From contig JAGQQT010000025.1 in NCBI GenBank assembly GCA_020426065.1, forward strand, positions 1 to 16,332: a stretch of DNA of 16,332 nucleotides, given 5' to 3'. Shown here in pieces: positions 1-6,761 of this stretch. Each line of letters starts with the position of its first letter. Within the stretch, counting starts at the first letter, position 1. The position numbers were made by a program, and so were the translations under genes. The notes beneath the pieces were generated by a model, which saw only the letters and a program-made list of their open reading frames with translations, had not been told where the DNA came from and searched no databases. This stretch comes from Planctomycetaceae bacterium (GTDB lineage: Bacteria; Planctomycetota; Planctomycetia; Planctomycetales; Planctomycetaceae).

Positions 1-1
1 C

Positions 2-787
2 ATCCTACAAGGAGCACCAGGTACTGGGAAAACATTCGTTGCCAAGCGTCTGGCTTATTTGTTGATGCAGGAAAAAGATGAGACGCGAGTGCAAATGGTG
101 CAGTTTCATCAGTCGATGACATATGAAGATTTCGTGCAGGGTTTCAAGCCTTCAAAGGATGGGGGATTCAGGCTGCAGAATGGGAGCTTTTATCAATTTG
201 TGGAATCAGCCCTGGCTAAATCCACGCTGCCGTTTGTATTCATCATTGATGAAATCAACCGTGGCAATCTTTCAAAGATTCTTGGCGAGCTGATGATGCT
301 GATAGAGACAGACAAGCGTTCGTCAGATTACGCGATTCCGTTGAGCTATTCTACAGATCCCGACAACACGTTTTATGTCCCCTCAAATGTCTACATTATC
401 GGGACCATGAATACAGCGGACCGATCGTTATCGATAGTTGATTATGCACTCCGACGGCGTTTCGCATTTGTCGAACTCGATCCTGGATTCGAGTCATCGG
501 TTTTTGCAGATATTCTTCAGAAAGCAAAAGCAACCGAAGGTCTGGTTCATGAGATTCGAGTTCGCATGAAGCAGATTAATGAAATGATTGAAGCAGACCA
601 GACAAATCTGGGAAGAGGCTATCGGATTGGACACAGCTTCTTCTGTCCTCTGGATGGCAGTCAGGCTGATCCACAGTGGTTACAACATGTATTTAGCTAT
701 GAAATCAAACCTCTGTTGGAAGAATACTACTGTGACGATCCCACCCAGCTGGAGAAGGCTCTGGGCCTTTTGGATGTGATGGAATGA
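2..787 (+). CDS. mcrB: McrB-type AAA+ GTPase subunit, 5'-truncated by window edge
   Basis: This is the motor subunit of a modification-dependent McrBC restriction system. In this family McrB rings hydrolyse GTP, drive translocation and recruit the McrC nuclease. The frame is open from base 2, with Walker A GAPGTGKT encoded at 11-34, so only the C-terminal 261 residues are visible. The N-terminal domain that would recognise modified DNA lies outside the window. Walker B is seen as FVFIIDEINRGN, followed by the family-typical SKILGELMMLIE. The IIGTMNTADRS segment contains the NTAD element used by McrB for guanine recognition, and YALRRRF carries probable arginine-finger residues. The stop overlaps the mcrC start as ATGA at 784-787, indicating translational coupling. 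The first in-frame ATG (59) is internal to the domain and cannot be the true start. The family call is strong. The target modification cannot be inferred. Confidence 0.94.
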   Translation: MLQGAPGTGKTFVAKRLAYLLMQEKDETRVQMVQFHQSMTYEDFVQGFKPSKDGGFRLQNGSFYQFVESALAKSTLPFVFIIDEINRGNLSKILGELMMLIETDKRSSDYAIPLSYSTDPDNTFYVPSNVYIIGTMNTADRSLSIVDYALRRRFAFVELDPGFESSVFADILQKAKATEGLVHEIRVRMKQINEMIEADQTNLGRGYRIGHSFFCPLDGSQADPQWLQHVFSYEIKPLLEEYYCDDPTQLEKALGLLDVME

Positions 788-1821
788 AGACTACTTCTGT
801 TCCGATCCAGAATCTCTATTACCTGTTAGCGTACGCATGGGATCACTTTCGCAGTGGCGAAGAGATTGATGTGGATCAGTCTCAGTGTCCTGATGCTGTC
901 AACTTACTGGCCATGCTGTTGGGAAATGGCATACGCCACCTGGCAACCAGTGGGATGGATAAAAGCTACAAGGAGTTTGTTGAAGAAACTCCACGCTTGC
1001 GTGGTCGTATCAATGTGCTATCCAGCTATCGTAAAAGGACACATCTGGCAGGTCGAATGATCTGCGAATATGATGAGCTAACAGCCAATACCATTCCGAA
1101 CAGGATCCTGAAATCAACCTGCCAGAGGCTGGCAGCCGCAACATCCGACTTGACTAAAGAAAACAGGTCAGAAATCCGACACGCCCTGTCTTTGCTGCCA
1201 GATGTAGATCAGATACATCTGAACTCACAGGTGTTTCGCCGTTTTCAACTACACAGAAACAATCGTCACTATCGTCTTTTGATGCATGTATGCCAACTCT
1301 TGCATGAATTGCACATACCTGATCGGCAGAGTGGATCTCGTCGATTCAAAAGTATCTTGGATGAAGAGACGGTGATGCACAAGGTCTTCGAAGGTTTCGT
1401 GCGTCAATTTGCAATTCGACATTGCTTGAACACAAAAGTATCAGCAATGAAAATAGAATGGGATGGTCAATGGACTGATGAAGTGGCTCAGGTTTTGCCT
1501 GGTATGTTGACAGATGTCACACTGGAAAGACCAAACAAGAAAACAATTCTCGATTGCAAGTTCTACCGGGATGCACTGGTGACTCGGCATAATCGCCATC
1601 GATTGCACTCTGCTCATCTTTATCAGTTGGTCGCCTATTTAAGGAATAAAGCAATTGATGATGGATGGGAAACTGTCAATGGGGTTCTGCTTTATCCGGC
1701 GGTCAGTCACCATTTGGATCTTGTGTTTACCTTGCAGGGTCATGGCATTGAAATTAGGAGCGTTGATTTGGATCAACCATGGCCCATCATTCACCAACGG
1801 ATGAAAGACATACTTGGATAA
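784..1821 (+). CDS. mcrC: McrC nuclease subunit of McrBC restriction system
   Basis: This encodes the 345-residue endonuclease partner of McrB, close to the usual McrC length (about 350). The N-terminus (VPIQNLYYLLAYAWD) and the RLRGRINV segment near residue 72 are typical of McrC. The C-terminal half carries a PD-(D/E)xK-like nuclease core: Asp244 in GMLTDVTLE, then Asp257 and Lys259 in TILDCKFY, with helix LYQLVAYL following. In the family, McrC is activated by GTP-loaded McrB and cleaves DNA between modified sites. The ATG overlaps the mcrB stop by 4 bp, so both are one operon. No frameshift is seen and the catalytic residues are present, so the gene appears intact. Its position upstream of a tRNA fragment suggests it is island cargo. 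Confidence 0.93.
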   Translation: MKTTSVPIQNLYYLLAYAWDHFRSGEEIDVDQSQCPDAVNLLAMLLGNGIRHLATSGMDKSYKEFVEETPRLRGRINVLSSYRKRTHLAGRMICEYDELTANTIPNRILKSTCQRLAAATSDLTKENRSEIRHALSLLPDVDQIHLNSQVFRRFQLHRNNRHYRLLMHVCQLLHELHIPDRQSGSRRFKSILDEETVMHKVFEGFVRQFAIRHCLNTKVSAMKIEWDGQWTDEVAQVLPGMLTDVTLERPNKKTILDCKFYRDALVTRHNRHRLHSAHLYQLVAYLRNKAIDDGWETVNGVLLYPAVSHHLDLVFTLQGHGIEIRSVDLDQPWPIIHQRMKDILG

Positions 1822-2448
1822 AACTGTTTTCAAAACATACTCAGGTACGTTCATGAGCCAGTCTTGATCATTTCTGGCTGGTGAGATTGTCAAGCACCTT
1901 GAAATTGCCCGATTACAATTCTGATACCAAACAGATTTCACATGGATATGGATGATGTTGCCCGTGTCGTGGTCTCCTTTTACCAGGGATGAACGTTTCG
2001 TAACAGAGAAGGGTTGTCAAGTCGATCTGGCTTTGAACACATTTGATTTCAAGTACCTTTACCAGTCTCTTTGGAACACACTCAGGCGAACCAAAAGATG
2101 AAAACTTCTTGGAAAATGCATGGGGAAGGGAGATGTTCAAGGCATTTATTTCATTGGCATTTCCTAGTGCTCCGTCCAGAATAAGTACTCCACCTGTTCG
2201 AAAAAACGATGCAGGTCACAGCCATCCGTCCCGGAAACCTGGTGCCCTCTTTAAATGATGGTGCGTAGCCAGATGTTGATCCGCCAGCCAGACGATGGAG
2301 AATACCGGCCTGGCAGCTCTGGGCTGGTCCATTCCATAGCTCAAACCCTTCGCATCCCCTGACTGGATTTACAGTGCTATCTCACCATTCGATTATTGTT
2401 GTAACAGATACATTGTGTTCCTCCATTTCCTCTGGGCTTCTGGTTCGC
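1822..2448. other. 627-bp gap between convergent genes, no supported gene
   Basis: The stretch lies between the mcrC stop and the stop of the clamp-loader-like gene. Open frames here are short (75 codons or fewer) and resemble no family I know on either strand. No RNA gene was recognised. I see a small palindrome GTTTTCAAAAC just after mcrC and CCAGCC/GGCTGG segments near 2285 and 2331, but no stem followed by a T tract. It may be decayed coding DNA of the island. I cannot show that. Confidence 0.6.
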
Positions 2449-3318
2449 TCATTCATCGAAGTCGAAGATATGGTCCTCGACCATTTTCAGCGTGAGCATT
2501 GGCTTTCGCTTCTTGTGAGCCTTGTTCAGGACCTGGAGGGCCATGCCAGGTGAGTGGTTTGATCGCTCGACCAGCCGCATGAGGGTTTCACCGTTGTCCT
2601 CCGTCGTGATTCCGAACTGCTTACAGCGAGCGACGAGCCAGCCAAGCATCTCCTTTGTATTGGGCCGCTGGGTTTTGATACGGTAACTGAATCGATTCTG
2701 GAACATCTTGTCGATCTTCTGGTCATCGTCATCACCCTCCTTTTCCACAATGGCAGAGGAAGCCAGCCAGATCGCGGGATACATTTCGATCGGCTTAAGG
2801 AGCCGTTCGTCCATCCAGCGTCGCGACAGCCTGTGCACTTCATCAAGATAGACGATTTTAAGATTTCCATCGTCTACTCTGAGTTCACTGATCAGTTCTT
2901 CAATCCGTTCGCTGTTTACCCAGGTACAGTCGATCGGATAGTAGTGGAAACGAACAGGCATCGGATTGAGTTCGGGAGTGTCCGAGAAATCGACGATGCT
3001 GTTCCATTCCCCCGTCCCGTTCATGTGGTGTCGTGACTTGCAGTTTTCGCAGATGCCACATGGCTTCATAGACTCAATGTCGAGATTGCAACATAGAAGT
3101 GACTTCACAGCTAGATTGATCGCTGCTGTTTTGCCGTCTCGGGAAGGGCCAGTAGTGAGCATGTTGAACCCGCTCTTGTGCCCCTTCACGCGGACACAAT
3201 AGATCATCTCTTGCAGGAACTCTTTGAGTTCATGGTTGCCGACGATTTCGTCAAACGAGCTTGGTTGATATCTTTCCAGGTCATCAGGTGACTCAGCGAG
3301 TTGAGTTTTCATGGTCAT
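2449..3318 (-). CDS. DnaX/clamp-loader-like AAA+ ATPase with Cys cluster
   Basis: This 289-residue protein resembles the ATPase part of bacterial clamp-loader subunits (DnaX/HolB/RFC type). Visible parts in order are: YQPSSFDEIVGNHELKEFL (residues 17-35, the usual entry into the AAA+ core), Walker A GPSRDGKT (57-64), a zinc-knuckle-like cluster with Cys76/77, Cys87, Cys90 and Cys93 (CGICENC) where DnaX has its zinc module, Walker B IVYLDEVH (155-162), a sensor-1-like strand WLASSA (184-189), and a short lid ending near 270. The lid reads SPGMALQVL, with no arginine where DnaX sensor 2 normally has one. It lacks the tau/gamma C-terminal domains, so it is not the housekeeping dnaX. The start ATG at 3318 has a good Shine-Dalgarno and overlaps the upstream gene as ATGA. 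A role in element replication or in defence is possible. The exact function is unknown. Confidence 0.85.
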   Translation of the reverse strand: MTMKTQLAESPDDLERYQPSSFDEIVGNHELKEFLQEMIYCVRVKGHKSGFNMLTTGPSRDGKTAAINLAVKSLLCCNLDIESMKPCGICENCKSRHHMNGTGEWNSIVDFSDTPELNPMPVRFHYYPIDCTWVNSERIEELISELRVDDGNLKIVYLDEVHRLSRRWMDERLLKPIEMYPAIWLASSAIVEKEGDDDDQKIDKMFQNRFSYRIKTQRPNTKEMLGWLVARCKQFGITTEDNGETLMRLVERSNHSPGMALQVLNKAHKKRKPMLTLKMVEDHIFDFDE

Positions 3319-4160
3319 CTTTTCTCTCCTTTTGAGGATGTGTTGATGCTGGCGAGTTCTTCCGCGAGAACACTGTCACCAGCGTCGAAGGGTGAATCGG
3401 CCTTAGAATTCTTGGGGTTGTTGCTCGACGGTGATTGTGACGCTGGATCATCAGCGTCGTCGACGTACTTACTATCAGGGAATGATTTCTTGAATGTGCG
3501 AAGTGAGATGAATCGTTCTCCACCCGATCGCCTTCCTCGCTCGAAGTGAATCCCAACGGCTGCCAGATTCTGCTTTTGCTCCACAAGCTTCCTGCTGAGT
3601 TGGGCTGCCCCCCGTGGCCACTGTTCAGAATGGATGTCGACACCTTTGCTATGACCGAGTCTCCTGAGTTCGGCTAGCAACTTTGTGCAAGTAAATTCGA
3701 ACTGTCCCTGCTGAGTTCTTTGGTGGAGCAGGATGTAGAGTCCCTCGACGAGAGGATTGACATCCAGGATAAGTTCGCCTTCAGCAGTCAACCCAGATCG
3801 TTTCCATGCTCGTCCCGCAAGGATATTCTGAATCCGTCTGATTTCTCGGGACTGGAGGACAATGCCCCTTCGTGAATTGACGAGTTCGGCTATTTCATCG
3901 TGAACCCGCTCGCACTTGATAGGCCAGTAGGTTATCGTTGAAGCCTCTAAATCTGGTGTGTTGTCTGTCCTTTCCAATGGCAGTTTTATCTCTGGGATGC
4001 TGACTGGGTTGATTCGTAGTTGAGGAGACAGATCAAGAACGACCTGTAGGCCAACGCTGTCATTCCGATGGTTTTGTCCAGCAGACTTAACGTCGTCAGG
4101 TGCGTTCTCACCAGCAGGGATGTCACTTGCTGTACGAGTTTTCTTGAAGAATTTCACCAT
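3315..4160 (-). CDS. Unrecognised protein, probable winged-helix domain
   Basis: The 281-residue product matches no family I can name firmly. Residues 1-70 are polar and probably flexible. Residues 80-150 are a compact region with helix REIRRIQNILAGRAW. Residues about 153-222 look like the winged-helix domain found at the C-terminus of many phage and plasmid primase/helicase proteins: a helix FTCTKLLAELRRLG, a central SEQWPRGAAQLSRKLVEQ helix, then the wing GIHFERGRRSGGERFISL. The tail (about 224-281) is Ser/Asp/Asn-rich and low complexity, as expected of a disordered region. The gene is immediately upstream of the clamp-loader-like ATPase with a 4-bp overlap, so the two probably work together, perhaps as a DNA-binding adaptor plus ATPase. 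The start at 4160 is the first ATG of the frame. A GAGAGA about 8 nt upstream is a weak ribosome site. Function is inferred only. Confidence 0.8.
   Translation of the reverse strand: MVKFFKKTRTASDIPAGENAPDDVKSAGQNHRNDSVGLQVVLDLSPQLRINPVSIPEIKLPLERTDNTPDLEASTITYWPIKCERVHDEIAELVNSRRGIVLQSREIRRIQNILAGRAWKRSGLTAEGELILDVNPLVEGLYILLHQRTQQGQFEFTCTKLLAELRRLGHSKGVDIHSEQWPRGAAQLSRKLVEQKQNLAAVGIHFERGRRSGGERFISLRTFKKSFPDSKYVDDADDPASQSPSSNNPKNSKADSPFDAGDSVLAEELASINTSSKGEKR
3324..3331 (-). promoter_or_regulatory. Shine-Dalgarno AAGGAGAG of clamp-loader-like gene
   Basis: On the minus strand AAGGAG lies 7 nt before the ATG at 3318, inside the coding end of the upstream gene. It supports the 3318 start over the second ATG two codons later, and fits coupled translation. 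Strong ribosome sites are uncommon elsewhere in this window. Confidence 0.6.
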
Positions 4161-4310
4161 GGGTGAGGTCTCTCGCTTTAGATTATGGTGGGTAAGTGGT
4201 GATGCATTGTCGCAACTAGCTCAGAGAAGGCTGCCTATAGACTGTTCCCTTCTTGTGAATGTTTTAGTGGTGTCGTGTCTGCACATGTTGCCGTGAGAAT
4301 TTCGATGGCA

Positions 4311-4513
4311 TTACTGACCTGCTTCCGGAGTCAGCTGACCCAGTGCGAGGATGGCCTTTTGGATATGAACCGGGAGCTTTGGCCAGACTTGGGTGAGAGC
4401 CTTTAAGTCTGGTGAGACTTTGCAGTCAGAGCAGAGTGTGCAACATTCCGTGCAACAAGATGGTGGGCCATTCCGTAAGTCGTTGTTGTGAATCTGGTTG
4501 CGGCAATCTGGAA
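4311..4513 (-). pseudogene. Cys-rich ORF fragment cut by att site
   Basis: A minus-strand frame runs out of the tRNA fragment and ends at a TAA at 4311-4313. Its island part reads through GPPSCCTECC and CSDC to a helix-like end with LTQVWPKLPVHIQKAILAL. From memory, short Cys-rich tails of this kind (CCTxCC, then a WPxLP helix) occur at or just after tyrosine integrases in planctomycetes. I could not verify this. No start codon with a ribosome site exists in the island part. The frame continues into antisense tRNA sequence (4514-4571), which is not real coding. The likely reading is the 3' part of a gene whose 5' part sits at the other end of the integrated element. Confidence 0.35.
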
Positions 4514-4571
4514 CCGGTCTTGAAAACCGGCGTCCCGCAAGGGACCGGGAGTTCGAATCTCCCCCTCTCCG
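4514..4571 (+). other. 3' fragment of tRNA-Ser(UGA), putative att site
   Basis: The sequence folds as the 3' part of a class II serine tRNA. It has anticodon stem CCGGT/ACCGG (4514-4518/4526-4530) around loop CTTGAAA with anticodon TGA (4521-4523), a long variable arm GTCCC-GCAA-GGGAC (4532-4545), a T arm GGGAG-TTCGAAT-CTCCC (4547-4563), an acceptor 3' strand CCTCTCC (4564-4570) and discriminator G (4571). CCA is not encoded. A matching 5' acceptor GGAGAGG is absent from the roughly 100 nt upstream, and no D arm is seen, so this is not a complete tRNA. Identity beginning at the anticodon stem is the known pattern left by tyrosine integrases that cross over there. The element would lie to the left, with the rebuilt tRNA at its far end. 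Confidence 0.85.
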
Positions 4572-4588
4572 CTTTTGATTTTTCTGTG

Positions 4589-4635
4589 ACACCGAGCGAC
4601 AGGATGAGTTATCTCCTGTCGCTCGGTGTTTTTTT
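4589..4635 (+). terminator. Strong rho-independent terminator after tRNA fragment
   Basis: A perfect 16-bp stem (ACACCGAGCGACAGGA at 4589-4604, complement at 4614-4629) encloses a 9-nt loop and is followed by a run of seven T (4629-4635). It works only for plus-strand transcription. It starts 18 nt after the tRNA fragment and was probably the tRNA-Ser terminator before the insertion separated it. Confidence 0.92.
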
Positions 4636-4985
4636 ATCAAATGTCCCCTCTGATCTGGTCGTTGAGGCTCTATCTCAGGAGTTATGTCAGGCCAGTTCTA
4701 CTCTTGTTTGGATCCCGGTGAACATTCGGACGAGTTCCTGGGACCATTGCTCGTCACTGGGGATTGTCAACTGAACACCATGTTTTTAGCGGGTCTCCAG
4801 CACATCAAGGTAAATCCCTGCAACGTATAACCATCATAATAAGAAGAGACGGAAGTGGTCGTTGTTCCCCGCAGAATCTGATGTGTTAATGAAGTAATCA
4901 TCAACCGCTGTTGACGTTTTCCTGTTCTAGGATTTTTCGTGTTATTCTCGTTGATAATCTCAGAAACCTCTACCGTCTGCTTCTT
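4636..4985. other. 350-bp upstream region of sensor kinase, no gene seen
   Basis: The stretch separates the terminator from the kinase start. Frames here are short or cross the tRNA fragment, and none is credible. It presumably carries the kinase promoter. A TTGACG occurs at 4911-4916, but no well-placed -10 box follows, so no promoter is called. Confidence 0.6.
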
Positions 4986-6650
4986 ATGTACAAACTGCCA
5001 GATCACCTGAGGGTTGCTATCCTTTGTGAAAATGAGACTACAACTTCTGCCATTCGGCAGGGGCTGGGGATGGTTGATTGCCTGATCCATGACCACAGAA
5101 CGCTTCCAGCTGACTTGAGCTGTGATGCAATGTTCATTTCCAGTTCCATGTTGAACGCCTGGAGAAATGCCACAACTCAGCAGGTGGGCTCGTTCCCTCT
5201 CATCGCGGTTGTTGAGCAGAGTCAGGAAAATCAGGTTGAGTCCCTCATTGCAGACGATGTGACTGATGTCATCGTTCTTCCCGCCTCTCCTCAGTTGATC
5301 CAGTACCGTTTGTCAAAGGCATTGAATGCGACGGCGGTGAGAGATCCGCTAAAAGATACGGTTTGCAATGGAGGGGGAAAACGAATCTGCAAACTGCACA
5401 ATACAACCCTGCAGGAGATCAAGTCTCAAAGAGAAGAATTGAAAATTGCCAGGAAGGATGCAGAGCAGGCATCGATCGCAAAGCAGGAATTTCTGGCCAA
5501 TATCAGTCACGAAATCCGCACGCCGCTCACGGCAATTATTGGTTATTCCGAACTTTTCCTGGATAATGATCTCCTTCCTCAGGAGCGTCAGGATGCAGCC
5601 AGAACCGTTATAGCTCAGGCAGCGGGCCTGGAAACTATCCTCCATGATATTCTGGAACTGGCTCAACTGGAATCCAGCAAGTACCTGATCAGGAAGAGTG
5701 ACTTTTCTCTGCAGGAGATATTGAATGAACTGGAACTGGAGCTGAAGCCAAAGGCAGAGAAGAAAGGTTTGCGATATCTTTCCGGATGTACCCCCTCAGT
5801 ACCTGCCAGGTTTATCGGCGATGCGGGCCGGGTTAGACAAACGTTGAAAAAACTGCTGGAAAATGCGATCAAATTTACCAGCCAGGGTGAGGTGAGAATT
5901 TCTGCCAACGGGACGGTGAAGGATGACCAGACCTTTCATGCAGAGATCGCCGTGAGCGATACGGGAATCGGAATTCCTGAAAAAATACTCGAATTTGTCT
6001 TTGATCCCTTCACTCAGGCTGATGCCACTTACTCCCGGCGACATGGAGGTTCAGGTCTTGGCCTGGCCATAGCCCAGAGGACTGCAAAAATTCTGGGTGG
6101 GAACCTCCAGGCTTACAGCCAGAAGGATGCAGGGAGCACGTTTGTTCTGAACCTGGATTTTGATTGCGAGAAAATGGATCTCGAAGCTGTTGCCGGGTCA
6201 GCGGAAACAGGGGTTGAAACTGCGGAATGTGAAGATCACTCAGACCGTCTCCAGGAGCCGACTCGACGAAAAATTCTGGTGGTTGACGACTGCGAGGACA
6301 GCCTCAGGCTCTTCAGCTTTTTCCTGAAGAAGCTTGATGTCGATGTCTTCACCTGTAGCAACGGACATGAGGCGGTTGTGTTCCTGGGGCAGCATCATGT
6401 GGATCTGGTGGTGATGGATATGGCCATGCCTGTCCTCAATGGATACGAAGCAACCCATATTCTCCGTACACGTGGTGAAAAATGTCCGATCATTGCTGCG
6501 ACAGCTCACGCCATGCTTGGTGATCGGGAGAAGTGTCTGGACTGCGGTTGCGATGATTACATCACCAAGCCGGTCAACCGGGAACAGTTTAACGAACTGA
6601 TTGAATCACTTCTCGGTAAATACCTGGAAGTCACTCCGGTGGAAAACTGA
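4986..6650 (+). CDS. Cytosolic hybrid sensor histidine kinase
   Basis: This 554-residue protein has no signal peptide or membrane segment. Residues 1-115 have a receiver-like alternation (LRVAILCENE near 8-17, FPLIAVVEQ near 70), but the expected phospho-Asp position reads DAMFISS. It is probably a degenerate receiver used for input. A short coiled coil (about 140-170) leads to HisKA with the phospho-accepting His175 in FLANISHEIRTPL. HATPase motifs follow: Asn293 (LLENAIKF), Asp325 in DTGIGIP, FDPFTQAD and GGSGLGLA (354-361). The C-terminal receiver is complete: Asp434/435, phospho-Asp478 (VVMDMAMP), Thr506 and Lys528 (ITKPV). There is no HPt. The ATG at 4986 is preferred because the receiver-like fold begins right after it. 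A TTG at 4911 would add 25 residues. Neither has a clear ribosome site. It is probably co-transcribed with the HD-GYP gene 111 bp downstream. Confidence 0.93.
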   Translation: MYKLPDHLRVAILCENETTTSAIRQGLGMVDCLIHDHRTLPADLSCDAMFISSSMLNAWRNATTQQVGSFPLIAVVEQSQENQVESLIADDVTDVIVLPASPQLIQYRLSKALNATAVRDPLKDTVCNGGGKRICKLHNTTLQEIKSQREELKIARKDAEQASIAKQEFLANISHEIRTPLTAIIGYSELFLDNDLLPQERQDAARTVIAQAAGLETILHDILELAQLESSKYLIRKSDFSLQEILNELELELKPKAEKKGLRYLSGCTPSVPARFIGDAGRVRQTLKKLLENAIKFTSQGEVRISANGTVKDDQTFHAEIAVSDTGIGIPEKILEFVFDPFTQADATYSRRHGGSGLGLAIAQRTAKILGGNLQAYSQKDAGSTFVLNLDFDCEKMDLEAVAGSAETGVETAECEDHSDRLQEPTRRKILVVDDCEDSLRLFSFFLKKLDVDVFTCSNGHEAVVFLGQHHVDLVVMDMAMPVLNGYEATHILRTRGEKCPIIAATAHAMLGDREKCLDCGCDDYITKPVNREQFNELIESLLGKYLEVTPVEN

Positions 6651-6669
6651 ATTCTCCACTCCGAGTGAG

Positions 6670-6684
6670 CCAGTCAATGACTGG
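6670..6684. repeat. Short inverted repeat CCAGTCA-A-TGACTGG
   Basis: A 15-bp perfect palindrome lies between the kinase stop and the HD-GYP start. It could be a protein-binding site or a small mRNA hairpin (5-bp stem, 5-nt loop). No T tract follows, so it is not a terminator. It could also be chance. Confidence 0.3.
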
Positions 6685-6747
6685 ATCCGGATTCCGTCAA
6701 ACTCATTGAAAAATACTGAAGCAATATCGTTGTAGTGAAAGATTCAG

Positions 6748-6752
6748 AAGGA
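6748..6752 (+). promoter_or_regulatory. Shine-Dalgarno AAGGA choosing the HD-GYP start
   Basis: AAGGA lies 9 nt before the ATG at 6762. The earlier in-frame GTG at 6735 has no such site, so 6762 is taken as the start. Confidence 0.5.
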
Positions 6753-6761
6753 AACCTTGTC

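Noticed and set aside
4482..4571. A complete tRNA-Ser gene
   Set aside because: The 3' half is perfect, but no GGAGAGG or D arm lies where the 5' half must be, so only a fragment is called.
4412..4774. Plus-strand frame of 120 codons
   Set aside because: It reads through the tRNA fragment and its terminator, so it cannot be a real gene.
4911..4985. TTG start adding 25 residues to the soluble kinase
   Set aside because: The extra residues do not add to a domain and no ribosome site is seen. ATG 4986 fits the domain edge.
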